From assembly GCA_029250625.1 (NCBI GenBank), contig JAQXEX010000071.1, positions 1 to 43,976 of the forward strand: a stretch of 43,976 nucleotides of DNA, given 5' to 3'. Both the position numbers and the translations under genes were made by a program. Under the pieces are notes generated by a model. The model had not been told where the DNA came from and did not search any database. It worked only from the letters and a program-made list of their open reading frames with translations. The stretch comes from Candidatus Poseidonia sp. GTDB taxonomy: Archaea; Thermoplasmatota; Poseidoniia; Poseidoniales; Poseidoniaceae. Positions 1-9,330 of this stretch are shown here, one piece after another (position 1 is the first letter of the stretch; the number at the start of each line of letters is the position of its first letter).

Positions 1-3000
1 CTGGATAGAAGCGCAGACGCACTTCAAGTTCGCCTGAGCCTACCATTGTGGACGATGGAAGGAAATGTTGGACTGAAAACGTCCCAGTGACACTTGTGTT
101 GAACACTTCAAACCAAACATCGCCACTGTTGTTGCCCCGAATGGCAAATTGCAGGTTTCCGGTCAAAGGAACTGGAGATGCCCCCACAGAAACGGCAGAG
201 CCGTTCACCCATATGTTGTCATCAAGAAGGAGAATGCTCTTGTTGGTCAAAGGACCTTCGATGACGGCTGTTAGATTTGGTGCATCGGTCACGTTGAGGA
301 CGATGGAGGTCGTCGTGGGGTTGAGATGGAAGGCCTCGAGAGGGATGCCGGTGATCGATGTGTCCTGCCATCCGGAATATCCAAGCGTTGCTGAAAGATT
401 TCCTTTGGTTTCAAATTGACTGAGATTCATGGTGATTGCGAACGCTCCAGCACTGTCAACAAGACCGGTGAGGTTTTGGGCACCGTCAACCGAAGAGGTA
501 TAGGTCAACCACACGGTTTGATTTGGAAGTTGGAAAAACACGTCAAGCGGTTGGTTTTCAAATTCAAGCAGCCCTTCAATCACGGTGGTTGCACCCGCTC
601 CTGCAACAGGGGCATTGATCACGGCAGGTGCCGTGTGGAACAAGGTTGAGTTCTCTGTCACGTTAACGTATCCATCGTAGATTTCTCCTCCGTTTGGAAC
701 GTAGCCAAACTGACGGTATTCAACGACGACATTGTGCATTCCTGGTGCTGTAGGTGCATCGGGAACACCTGTGAACGTGAACGTTCCGTTTGCATCAGTT
801 CGCGACTCTCCAATCATCCGTTCCATTGGACCGCCTGGGCCTGGGACAAGATTCGCCTCATCGACCGGGACGAGGTAGGCAAAGACTGGGACATCCGACG
901 CAGGCGTACCGTTTTCCGCATATCGAAGTTGGCCAGTGACGTTGATATCTTGAGTGCTGTCACGAGACCAGGTCAAGGTGGAAATGGATTGGTTGACAAC
1001 CTCCATTTCTTCTGCTGGTGGGCAAGGGTCAAAGGCAATCCATCCGAGGTCTGTGTTCCCGTTAGCGTTGTTTTGTTGGAGGCGGACTTCTGACCAAGTG
1101 GTTGCATCTGTAGCATAAACGGCGTAACCTTCTCCTGTCCACGTGCCTCCGGAATAGCCGGTTACTTGACGAGCAGGTAGGCCTGCAAGACGAGCCATGG
1201 TCACGAACAGAGTGTTGAATTCACGGCAGGAACCCTCTTTTCGAGTTTCAAGAATGTTGAGGGTTGTATCTAGAATGGATGGGGTGCCTGAACCGTTATA
1301 ATTACGCTTGAATTCTGTTGTGGCGTTACCGTCGGTAAGATACTCTTCAAGAGCGGATGCAACGCTGTAAGCATCGGTTGCCCCAGAATCGGTCACGACA
1401 CCGTTGGTGACGTTGAATACATAGGAATGAACATCGTTTGGATTGGTAAATATTTCATCGGTAAGGAGTTCGTACGGGAAGCCTTGCGCAGGAACAGTAG
1501 TCGATGCAAGAGTGGCCCAATCAAAGTAATACTCAGGCTCTTGGAACCAAAGTTCATTGATGGGTCCTTGGTCAACGGAGAGAACATGCGTATCGTTGTT
1601 TCTTGAGAACGTGGCTATTGATTCAAACACGTAAGAGATGTTTGAGTAAAACGACGGGACTGGAATCTGTCCAACACTGATCGGATTGTTGTAATTGATG
1701 GTCCACTCGATGGTATCGTTAGCAAACGAAAGCGGAGCAAGATGTGTGAGGTTGCTGTAAGGGATGGACACAGCCTCCTTGGGGTGAACGCTGTCAAGTT
1801 GTGCATAGGTGGAACCTGTGTAAAAATCGTTGGTAATCACTCGCCAACGGTGAACGCTGTTGATATCAACAGCGCCAGAGGAGTTGTTGGCCCAGAAGAT
1901 TACATCGTTGTTGAGAATGTCATCAGTAGGGTCAAACGGGTCAAACGGCGAACCTGCGCAGTTAGCAACCCAATAAAGATCCGGACACTCTATCCCATCA
2001 AGCAATCCACCGCCGTCCGTATCTGGATTGGTCCAATCCGTTCCGGTCTGGTTTTCAATCGCGTCAGGGATGCCGTCGCCGTCAAAGTCGTCCGGTTGTA
2101 TGTCGTCGGTCGGGTCGTTTTGAGGGTTGGTTCCATCGAAATATTCGGTTCTGTCGTTAACGCCACCCTGGTCCGTATCAGATGAGCTGTAGTCCGTAAC
2201 CCAGACATCCTGTGACCCGTTGGTGATTCCAATGAAGCTCAAATCACAACCGGTATTGTTTTCGAAATAATTGTTGAGACCGTCGCCATCCGTATCCAGC
2301 AGATTCGTACAAGGTTCGTTGGGATCGGTATTGTCGGAAATCTCACCAAAGTCGTCTACGCCATCAGCATCTGAATCAGCAATGTTTGGATTAGAAAACC
2401 ATCCAAATGTCCCCAACAACTCCTGCCAGTCAGCAAGGCCGTCTTGGTCACTGTCTGTGTAATCGTCGTCACAATATTGCAGGGTCGACCCGATGGTACC
2501 GGATGCTATGGCATTGGAGTGACAGAAGGAACCGTTTCGATTAGCGACTTGACTGGGCGTGGCGCTTGGCCCGTTTGATACGCCCTGGAGCACGTTGTTG
2601 ACTACCGTCGCATAAGCAAAGGACTCCCAAATACCCGAAACATTGTACCAGCCTACGCCTCCGCCGGGGTTAAATCCGCTACCGTTTCCAAGTGAAACTT
2701 GGTTGAACGACGAATCGTAATTTACGAATGTAGTCTCAAAGTCCACAAGAGAATCACAAGGGTCGGTTCCATGGCTGATGTTTCGTTCATCTCCATCGCT
2801 CACGCCACCAAAGTCTGTGTCTGCTACGTTCCAAAGCGTGCAAGTGAGGTTTTCTTCCCAGTTCTGGATTCCATCATTGTCTTCGTCTCCGGCATCTTCT
2901 CGACGAGTTGGGTCGGTTTCGCCTTCGTCCACCAGTCCGTTGAAATTGGTGTCTTCTTCTCCATCGTCAAAGGCATCGTCGTCGGTATTGTTGTCACGAG

Positions 3001-4132
3001 GGTCGCTGGCTTGGGCAGGATTTCCGTATGCTCCGTTAACTTCAACGCCATCACGAATACCGTCTCCGTCTGTATCGGCGGCAGTAGGGTCGGTCAGGAG
3101 GGTAAGTGCTTCGTATGAATCGTTAAGGCCGTCACCATCGGTGTCAGCAATTTGAGGATTGGTCGAGGTGATTCCGTCCACCTCAGCGGTGTAGGTCGCA
3201 CAACCACCGGGTCCGACGCCTTGGACTGGGTCGCAAGGAGAGTAGGTTTCAGTGACTGCGCCATCGGGTCCGTTTCTAAAGCACGGGGATGAACCGCACA
3301 TCGTGATCCACGTTGGGTTAACGTATTCCATGAGGTTGGTCAATCCGTCACCGTCTGGGTCGCCGTTTGGCCCGTCTGCATTGGATGGAGAAGTTGCGTT
3401 GAGGCCGTTTGCAGCCTCCCATCCATCGTTCATTCCGTCACCATCGGTATCCCATCCTGCTGGGTCTTCGTCGATGAGTCCGTCCCCGTCGTCATCGTTG
3501 CTCAAACAATCTGCATCGCCGTCATTGTCTGGGTCTGCAGCATCAACAAAGCCGTCCTTGTCATCGTCAAATCCGTTAGCGCAGATGTTACCCACTGGGT
3601 CCTCGTCGCACAAGATGACGTTGCCTGTTCCGTCTGAGCCGGCTGCGCCGCAAGCAGGTTGATTGTACTGCATTGAGTCTTCCTCGTTCCAGTCGTTGAC
3701 CGGAATGGTGCCGTTCCACCAGACACCGTTATCGAGAACTGAACCGGTGCTGGGGTTGTCCCACCCGCTGGGCATGAGATAGGTGTATTCTTGGAGATTT
3801 GACATTCCGTCGCCATCAGGGTCAGCGACTGCGCCGTCTGCTCCATTTGAAGAAAGCGGGTCAAGTCCATACTTCCACTCCCAGCCGTCTGGAAGGCCAT
3901 CATTGTCTGAATCGGGGTCGTTGGGTTGCGTGTTCATGAGGTATTCCAAACCATAGGTGAGCCCGTCCCCGTCCTGATCGGAGGCTGCTTGCACATCAAT
4001 AGCGAGATATTCGATGGATGCAAGCGATGATAGCACCATTAAAAGCGTCAAAAACACTGATTTTACAGCATTTTTACGCTCTGACAGGCGCAATTGAGGA
4101 GTCGCGGCAGTAAGGTTCGAGCCTGTCAGCAT
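1..4132 (-). CDS. Large secreted TSP3-repeat protein with transglutaminase-like domain (3' end off window)
   Basis: The reading frame is open from the ATG at 4130-4132 to the left edge, so about 1377 residues are visible and the C-terminus is missing. The N-terminus has a basic stretch then a hydrophobic segment (about residues 19-50) that looks like a signal peptide. From there to about residue 700 runs a long series of Asp/Gly/Asn-rich calcium-binding repeats of the thrombospondin type-3 kind (DxDGDG pattern). Around residues 950-1040 a transglutaminase-like core is recognisable: a Cys (about 969) in a CREFN...ARLAGLPAR context and an FDP Asp (about 1035). The position expected for the His of HAW is Thr (about 1012, TTWSEV). 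Beta-sandwich, carboxypeptidase-regulatory-like segments follow. Function is inferred only: a cell-surface structural or binding protein, possibly without transglutaminase or protease activity. A GTG three codons upstream is an alternative start. Confidence 0.82.
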   Translation of the reverse strand, partial: MLTGSNLTAATPQLRLSERKNAVKSVFLTLLMVLSSLASIEYLAIDVQAASDQDGDGLTYGLEYLMNTQPNDPDSDNDGLPDGWEWKYGLDPLSSNGADGAVADPDGDGMSNLQEYTYLMPSGWDNPSTGSVLDNGVWWNGTIPVNDWNEEDSMQYNQPACGAAGSDGTGNVILCDEDPVGNICANGFDDDKDGFVDAADPDNDGDADCLSNDDDGDGLIDEDPAGWDTDGDGMNDGWEAANGLNATSPSNADGPNGDPDGDGLTNLMEYVNPTWITMCGSSPCFRNGPDGAVTETYSPCDPVQGVGPGGCATYTAEVDGITSTNPQIADTDGDGLNDSYEALTLLTDPTAADTDGDGIRDGVEVNGAYGNPAQASDPRDNNTDDDAFDDGEEDTNFNGLVDEGETDPTRREDAGDEDNDGIQNWEENLTCTLWNVADTDFGGVSDGDERNISHGTDPCDSLVDFETTFVNYDSSFNQVSLGNGSGFNPGGGVGWYNVSGIWESFAYATVVNNVLQGVSNGPSATPSQVANRNGSFCHSNAIASGTIGSTLQYCDDDYTDSDQDGLADWQELLGTFGWFSNPNIADSDADGVDDFGEISDNTDPNEPCTNLLDTDGDGLNNYFENNTGCDLSFIGITNGSQDVWVTDYSSSDTDQGGVNDRTEYFDGTNPQNDPTDDIQPDDFDGDGIPDAIENQTGTDWTNPDTDGGGLLDGIECPDLYWVANCAGSPFDPFDPTDDILNNDVIFWANNSSGAVDINSVHRWRVITNDFYTGSTYAQLDSVHPKEAVSIPYSNLTHLAPLSFANDTIEWTINYNNPISVGQIPVPSFYSNISYVFESIATFSRNNDTHVLSVDQGPINELWFQEPEYYFDWATLASTTVPAQGFPYELLTDEIFTNPNDVHSYVFNVTNGVVTDSGATDAYSVASALEEYLTDGNATTEFKRNYNGSGTPSILDTTLNILETRKEGSCREFNTLFVTMARLAGLPARQVTGYSGGTWTGEGYAVYATDATTWSEVRLQQNNANGNTDLGWIAFDPCPPAEEMEVVNQSISTLTWSRDSTQDINVTGQLRYAENGTPASDVPVFAYLVPVDEANLVPGPGGPMERMIGESRTDANGTFTFTGVPDAPTAPGMHNVVVEYRQFGYVPNGGEIYDGYVNVTENSTLFHTAPAVINAPVAGAGATTVIEGLLEFENQPLDVFFQLPNQTVWLTYTSSVDGAQNLTGLVDSAGAFAITMNLSQFETKGNLSATLGYSGWQDTSITGIPLEAFHLNPTTTSIVLNVTDAPNLTAVIEGPLTNKSILLLDDNIWVNGSAVSVGASPVPLTGNLQFAIRGNNSGDVWFEVFNTSVTGTFSVQHFLPSSTMVGSGELEVRLRFYP

Positions 4133-4221
4133 GGTTCTCACAAGGGACGGTGTGTTTTATGCCTCATAAGGGAAATGGTACGATGTTCATACAACGCTCC
4201 GAAAAAGGGGTTGTTTTTGAC

Positions 4222-7200
4222 TCAAAGTTCGTCAAGTTCTTCGAGCAATTCAAGGTCGTCATCGTCGGCTTGGGCAACCACTGGCTCAGGCATTGAATCA
4301 TCCGCTTCATCCAACTCTTCTTCGAACAATTCCTCAGTCTTTTTGTCCTGAACAATGGCTTCAAAGTGCTGCGTTGGTTGTTGCCTGCCTCGACGAGCAG
4401 CATAGAGCAAGAGAACGCCGAGTATCACATAGAACACCATGGTTTGGGGTTCAGGGTTGGTCAACTCACCAAACAAGCAAGATGCTCCGCTGCATTCCGT
4501 CACGTATTGGAAGGCGAAGGTTTGTTCAAAATCTTCCGCATACGGAGTTTCGTTATTCATTGGAGTCACTTTGAATTCAAAGGCTACAGAGGCACTGTCT
4601 TTGAGCGACTCAGGCGCTGTCATCTCAAGACTGAAGTCCTTGCTTTCGTATGCTGAAAGTTTCACGAAAATGAAATCGCTTCCGAGTTGATTGGAAGTTG
4701 CACGGATTCCACCTTCCCACCCAAGCGGCTGGTACAACAAGATAAACACGTCAAGCTCAACGTTGTTTTGGTTGGTAATCTTGAATTCTAGGTTTTTCTC
4801 TTCCCCTGATGAGAAACGTGAGGCTTCGGTCTTTGCAGTGATTTCAATTCGGCCGGGTACAACATCTTCCTTGATGATGACCTTAACCGGGAGATCAAAG
4901 TACCTTGGTTCATTTTCCTCTTCAACGCCTTCTTCGATGATTCGGGTGTAGACGATGTGCTCTCCCGCTTCCACTTGTCCGTTCAATTGGACACCGATGC
5001 GAATGTCAACGTATTCATCGGCTGGGAGAGATACTACCACGATGTTATCGTTGGTATCGTTTGAGATGGAGTATTCCCATGCAGTATATTTCGGGTTGTT
5101 ATCTGCATTCCTTGACAAGTCCCGGGGGTTGATGATCCGCCAGGTTGTTTCGGTCGTGCTTGTGCTGGAGGAGTCCGAGATGCGAACGTTGTACCAAACA
5201 TCTTGATTGGGGCTGACGGGGCCTACTTGGCCAAGCAAATTCCCCTCACTCACCCCGTCGCTATCGGCGATGACCTCGGCAAGAATTCCAAAGGTTCGTT
5301 GAACAGTAAACGCCACATCCGTTCGCAACTCAGAGTCTTCAGTGCTTGAGAAAGCAAGTGAAAAGAGGCCAATGTCAAGGCTTTCTCGATCTTCCGGGGG
5401 GAACACCTCCATGCGGACCGTCAGCAATTGAGTGGAACCAATATCTGTGGTGAGATGATAGATGCCTTGCTCAGTAAGTTCTGCTCCGGTCACATTGGAA
5501 TAAAAGCGGTACTGCCAATCATCGGGCTGCTCAAGCACGCGGATCTTGAACGAATCCGTATCAAATCCTGAATTGAACACATCAATGTAGAAGTTTTCAC
5601 TGCCGTTAAACGCATCAACATAATGCGAGAGGCCTTCGTCATAAGCTTCCGGGCGAGTAGAATCTGCTATCTGCTTTTGATGCTCTTGGTCCTCGTAAAT
5701 TGAGATGCGAGGGGGAGCAAATACGTCGACCTTCTCAAAGTCAATCCGTAGGGTTTTGATAGCGACTTCTTCACTTTGTCCTTGGTCGTTTGTTGCGTAA
5801 ACGCGTGCCTCAATTTGAAGGTATTCGGGAGCATCCGACAAGTCCCCTTCAGGGACCTCAATCAGTAATTCGGGGATAGCAGAATCGCCACCTCCGGTCA
5901 GCGTGTAAGAGCCGCTGGCCTGACTCCACAAAGGCTCAGCCCATTCGATGGGGAGGTTGTCTGCGATGTCGAAGACGACATCCAAACTTGATGATGCAGA
6001 TCCTGTGTGCTCGATAAGGAGATTGACTTTGCTGGTTTGACCTGGGGCGTAGAGGACAACATCCGGTTGATTTTGCGGAACTGTAAGGTAAACATCGTGT
6101 TCCAAGAATTCCAATCCTGGGTGTTCGAAAAGAAGCGAATGCCCTTGAACGTCATTGATTTCCAACCGCACGGGGTACTCGCCAGAAGCCAAACCTGAAG
6201 CAGTGTAATTGTAAATCCCAACGAGGCCGTTGTTGTCAAGTTTCAACATATCATCATCAAAATCTATTTCAAAGACGGAGTTGGCTTCGTTCGGTGTACT
6301 CATCACGAGCGTGACGTCTTCAATATCATCACGACCAAAAGCATCCCGAACTTCAACGGAAAAACGCATTTCACGGAATTTCAAACGGTGGTTAGGAGCC
6401 CATTCAAGTTTTTCTTCGTCATTCCAGCTGCAGCCAAAATTCCCGTAGCAACTGTGGACCCGTACCGACGAACCGGAAAGAGCATTGGTCATAATTTGCA
6501 ATCGGGAGTAGCTGCCACCACTTCCTACCTTACCAAATGCAAACTTAACGTCGCAGCCGTTGGCAGACGGGAGGCCGCCTTGACCGTCAGCACACTGAGC
6601 ATCAGCGTCAATTCGAATCTTGAGTTGTTTGCCTTGAGGGACTGTGAAACCGTCACTGGCGAGGCCAAACTCAACTTCAATCACGGTCCAAGAACAAGCG
6701 TTCCCGGAGAGAGGGTTGGTTGAGCACGGATCAGACAATTCCTTGCTCGCTGTAACAATTTGTGAATCTCCTGCTTTGAGTGCAAATGTTACGGTGGCAG
6801 TAGAGCCCGTAGGGCCACTAAATTGGTAGTAAATTGAGAGCCGAGCAATGTTTGAAGCACCCGTGCCGTTAACATACAAATCGGTGATCAATTCCGCACT
6901 CCTGAATTCAAGCCCATCAACTGCACTTGCTTCTTCTTGTCCCTCTGAGGAAGGCGCTAAGGTTGTAATCGTACCTTGACCGCCCACGGTTTCGTTTTGT
7001 TTGGCGAGATAAAGGTCGTAAGTTTGTTGAGTATTTGTGTTTCTAAAGACGACTGGTTCGTCTCCAAGGAACTCCTCGCGATTGACGTCATTTGAAGCGA
7101 AAAGTACGGCGCTTGTTGATAGAACCATCAATGCAGCCAAAAACCAAGCTACTGAGTGCGAATGAGTTGCAGATTTGCTGTACAGCATCTTGTTCACCAT
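4222..7200 (-). CDS. Membrane-anchored surface protein with beta-sandwich domains and acidic cytosolic tail
   Basis: A 992-residue protein with an N-terminal signal sequence (hydrophobic stretch about residues 17-35). A long Thr/Ser/Asn-rich extracellular region shows the alternating hydrophobic pattern of Ig-like/CARDB/NEW3-type beta-sandwiches, for example the segment at about 790-890 built around a 'F+ITNQNN' strand. One C-terminal transmembrane helix (about 917-935) is followed by Arg-rich residues and a 50-residue Asp/Glu-rich tail. The topology is therefore outside-facing with a short acidic cytosolic end. It lies 89 bp upstream of the TSP3/transglutaminase-like protein on the same strand, so the two may form a surface-protein unit. 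A GGAGG is only one base from this ATG but 4-5 bases from the following GTG codon, so the exact start is uncertain. I do not recognise a named family over the full length. Confidence 0.82.
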   Translation of the reverse strand: MVNKMLYSKSATHSHSVAWFLAALMVLSTSAVLFASNDVNREEFLGDEPVVFRNTNTQQTYDLYLAKQNETVGGQGTITTLAPSSEGQEEASAVDGLEFRSAELITDLYVNGTGASNIARLSIYYQFSGPTGSTATVTFALKAGDSQIVTASKELSDPCSTNPLSGNACSWTVIEVEFGLASDGFTVPQGKQLKIRIDADAQCADGQGGLPSANGCDVKFAFGKVGSGGSYSRLQIMTNALSGSSVRVHSCYGNFGCSWNDEEKLEWAPNHRLKFREMRFSVEVRDAFGRDDIEDVTLVMSTPNEANSVFEIDFDDDMLKLDNNGLVGIYNYTASGLASGEYPVRLEINDVQGHSLLFEHPGLEFLEHDVYLTVPQNQPDVVLYAPGQTSKVNLLIEHTGSASSSLDVVFDIADNLPIEWAEPLWSQASGSYTLTGGGDSAIPELLIEVPEGDLSDAPEYLQIEARVYATNDQGQSEEVAIKTLRIDFEKVDVFAPPRISIYEDQEHQKQIADSTRPEAYDEGLSHYVDAFNGSENFYIDVFNSGFDTDSFKIRVLEQPDDWQYRFYSNVTGAELTEQGIYHLTTDIGSTQLLTVRMEVFPPEDRESLDIGLFSLAFSSTEDSELRTDVAFTVQRTFGILAEVIADSDGVSEGNLLGQVGPVSPNQDVWYNVRISDSSSTSTTETTWRIINPRDLSRNADNNPKYTAWEYSISNDTNDNIVVVSLPADEYVDIRIGVQLNGQVEAGEHIVYTRIIEEGVEEENEPRYFDLPVKVIIKEDVVPGRIEITAKTEASRFSSGEEKNLEFKITNQNNVELDVFILLYQPLGWEGGIRATSNQLGSDFIFVKLSAYESKDFSLEMTAPESLKDSASVAFEFKVTPMNNETPYAEDFEQTFAFQYVTECSGASCLFGELTNPEPQTMVFYVILGVLLLYAARRGRQQPTQHFEAIVQDKKTEELFEEELDEADDSMPEPVVAQADDDDLELLEELDEL

Positions 7201-7294
7201 GCCTCCGTGGTGCAGGGGGTGTTAAACGGTTTTGCATGGGATGCATCAACTCAAGCGATTATCAGCGGCATTACAACGACGCCGGGCAATGTGA

Positions 7295-7378
7295 TGCAGG
7301 GGGTGGGATACGAACCCACGAACCCATACGGGACCGGATCTTAAGCCCGGCGCCTTTGACCACCTCAGCCACCCCTGC
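7295..7378 (-). tRNA. tRNA-Leu (UAA anticodon)
   Basis: Read on the minus strand this 84-nt segment folds as a class II tRNA. The seven-base acceptor stem is GCAGGGG/CCCCTGC. The anticodon stem CCGGG/TCCGG holds the loop CTTAAGA, giving anticodon UAA (plus-strand 7341-7343). A long variable arm follows, then the T-arm GTGGG-TTCGTAT-CCCAC. The discriminator base is A and CCA is not encoded; TCA follows. No intron is visible. It lies in the gap between the SDR gene and the surface-protein gene, on the same strand as both. Confidence 0.95.
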
Positions 7379-7414
7379 ATCTTATCCGGTGGCGGCTTCC
7401 TTCTTCAATGAAAC

Positions 7415-8158
7415 TCAAGCGTCTTCAATGGACCATCCACCGTCAACATGGAGTACTTGGCCTGAGAGATGGGAAGCCTCGAGCAGGTGAAGAACTGCTG
7501 AGGCGATGTCTGAGGGTTGGCCCGAACGGCCCATGGGGACTTTTTCGAGAACTTTCGTGAAATGTTCGGCTTCCCAATCCGCCGCCATAATTGCACCGGG
7601 TGCAACGCAGTTGACATTCACATCCGGACTTAGTTCACCCGCCAAATTCAGCATGAGTTGGCGCAACCCTGCTTTGCTCGACGTGTAGTGTGAAAGTCCT
7701 TCCCAAGCCTTGCCCCAGGAGGTGTCGACAATCCCCACAACAGAGCCCTTGGAAGTCCGAAGTTCTGGGAGGAATTGTTGGGTCAAAAAATAGGGCGCCT
7801 CCATGTGCAGGCGGTTCAAATTCCGGAAGGTTTCAAACGTTGTTTCTTCAAACTTTGATTGGCTATAGAAAGATGCATTATGCACCAGCCCGGAAAGGCC
7901 ATTGGCCTTGACAAGGTCATGATTCTTTACTTCATCAACCAAGGTTTTTAGTTCGTCATCAACGGTCAAATCTGCCTGAAGAATCGCTCCGCATTTGCGG
8001 TCGTTTTGAACTTCTGCATGTTCAAGCAGATCTTGTGCGGCTTGGCGAGAGGAGCGAACATGAATGAACACAAACCATCCTGCATTCATGAGCTTGTTCG
8101 CAGTGGCTGCACCCAGCCGATGACCAGCCCCTGTAATCAGCGCAACTTTGGTGCTCAT
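7415..8158 (-). CDS. Short-chain dehydrogenase, pteridine reductase/FolM-like
   Basis: A 247-residue classical-length SDR. The N-terminal nucleotide motif is TGAGHRLG (about residues 9-16), of the GxxxRxG type seen in pteridine reductases. The HNASFY segment (93-98) matches the NNASxFY motif of that group. The catalytic set is Asp145, Tyr158 and Lys162: an Asp in place of the usual SDR Ser, 13 residues before the Tyr, as in PTR1. The expected role is NADPH-dependent reduction of dihydropterins or dihydrofolate, but an ordinary 3-oxoacyl reductase is a possible alternative. It is divergent from lipA, with a dyad-symmetric element between them. A dihydropteroate synthase gene at 37212 in the same window supports a folate link. 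Confidence 0.85.
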   Translation of the reverse strand: MSTKVALITGAGHRLGAATANKLMNAGWFVFIHVRSSRQAAQDLLEHAEVQNDRKCGAILQADLTVDDELKTLVDEVKNHDLVKANGLSGLVHNASFYSQSKFEETTFETFRNLNRLHMEAPYFLTQQFLPELRTSKGSVVGIVDTSWGKAWEGLSHYTSSKAGLRQLMLNLAGELSPDVNVNCVAPGAIMAADWEAEHFTKVLEKVPMGRSGQPSDIASAVLHLLEASHLSGQVLHVDGGWSIEDA

Positions 8159-8173
8159 GGTTTCAATGGCGAG

Positions 8174-8210
8174 GACTCAATTCATGAAACCTCGTATGAA
8201 TTCACGAGTC
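8174..8210. promoter_or_regulatory. Dyad-symmetric candidate operator in the SDR/lipA divergent region
   Basis: An inverted repeat lies 16 bp upstream of the SDR start and about 80 bp upstream of lipA. The inner arms AATTCAT (8179-8185) and ATGAATT (8196-8202) are perfect with a 10-bp spacer. The outer arms GACTC (8174-8178) and GAGTC (8206-8210) extend the symmetry, with a 3-bp asymmetry on one side. Arms of this size centred between divergent genes suit a dimeric transcription factor. The assignment is inference from symmetry and position only. Confidence 0.4.
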
Positions 8211-8292
8211 TTACAACTCCTTGACCAGCATGGCCTAGAATCACACACCTTTTTGATGGCCTCCGGCTGCCCTGTACCAAGGAGGAAGGCTC

Positions 8293-9321
8293 ATGGAAGG
8301 AAAACCGCTCCCAATGGCCACCTCTAAAGGTGATTCCGAACCTGCTCCGAAACGGCAAAGGCGGCTGCCAAAGTGGTTCAAGACCCGACTGCCCAGCGGA
8401 GAGCAGCAAGCCATATTCAATGCGACGAAAAGTGCTGTCAAGGACAACAAACTTCACACGGTTTGCGAAGAAGCGCGCTGCCCCAACATTCACGATTGCT
8501 GGGCATCGGGCGATGCAACGTTCATGATCGCTGGGCAAGAATGCACCAGAGGTTGCCGCTTTTGTGCCGTTGGAACCATCAAGAGACCGCCTGCACTCGA
8601 CCCGGAGGAACCTGCTCACCTGGCTCAAGCAGTGACATCAATGAATTTGCGACATGCCGTCATTACGGTCGTCAACAGAGACGACCTACCAGATAGCGGG
8701 GCAGACCATTACAAACAATGCATCGATGCCGTTCACGCCCAAGCACCAGAAGTCACTCTTGAACTCCTCTGTTCCGACCTTGCAGGAGACCATGGAGCGC
8801 TCAAACATTTGTTGGACAACAGCCCGCTTGCGGTCTTTGCACACAACGTTGAGTGCGTCCCGCGCCTCGATGCAACGGTCAGGGATGCCCGTGCATCGTT
8901 CAATCAATCTTTGGAAATTCTCAGGCAAGCCAAGGTGTTGCGACCGGACATCCTCACCAAGTCATCCATTATGGTCGGCGTTGGTGAAACCGACGATGAA
9001 ATTATTGAAGCGTTGGAATTGCTCAGAGAAGCGGGCGTTGACCTCGTCACCATAGGGCAATATCTCGCCCCTACTGCAAACCACCTAGCCGTTGACCGAT
9101 TCCCTGAACCTGAAATGTACGACCTTTGGGCCATTCACGCCATAGACATCGGATTCTCGGGCATAGCAAGCGGCCCATTGGTCCGGTCATCCTTCAAAGC
9201 AGGCCTCTTGTACAGGAAAACGAAGAATGCGGCCAATACGGAAACAATGCCGGGTGCATACGTCCGTGTTGCTAACCACCAAACCAACTCACCGACACCC
9301 CTTAAGGTGGACCGGTCCTGA
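8293..9321 (+). CDS. lipA: Lipoyl synthase
   Basis: A 342-residue radical-SAM enzyme inserting two sulfurs into octanoyl groups on E2 subunits to give lipoyl cofactors. Both cluster motifs are visible: the auxiliary-cluster set in CEEARCPNIHDC (about residues 56-67) and the radical-SAM CxxxCxxC in CTRGCRFC (about 83-90). Length is normal, slightly extended at the N-terminus relative to bacterial LipA. The start is set by GGAGG (8281-8285) seven bases before the ATG. It is the first gene of a run with the four 2-oxoacid dehydrogenase genes, 9 bp before E1alpha, so the cofactor maker and its protein substrate would be co-expressed. The octanoyl-transferase lipB is elsewhere in the window (25891). 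Confidence 0.95.
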   Translation: MEGKPLPMATSKGDSEPAPKRQRRLPKWFKTRLPSGEQQAIFNATKSAVKDNKLHTVCEEARCPNIHDCWASGDATFMIAGQECTRGCRFCAVGTIKRPPALDPEEPAHLAQAVTSMNLRHAVITVVNRDDLPDSGADHYKQCIDAVHAQAPEVTLELLCSDLAGDHGALKHLLDNSPLAVFAHNVECVPRLDATVRDARASFNQSLEILRQAKVLRPDILTKSSIMVGVGETDDEIIEALELLREAGVDLVTIGQYLAPTANHLAVDRFPEPEMYDLWAIHAIDIGFSGIASGPLVRSSFKAGLLYRKTKNAANTETMPGAYVRVANHQTNSPTPLKVDRS

Positions 9322-9330
9322 GGTGAAACA

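Noticed and set aside
2699..3662. Several Ser/Pro-rich plus-strand reading frames
   Set aside because: They are reverse-strand shadows of the Asp/Gly-rich repeats of the surface protein and have low-complexity products.
7211..7305. An 11-bp direct repeat (TGCAGGGGGTG) at 7211-7221 and at the tRNA-Leu 3' end (7295-7305), suggestive of an attachment site
   Set aside because: Only 84 bp separate the copies, no integrase or mobile gene is nearby, and the repeat is short and G-rich, so chance or a tiny duplication is more likely.
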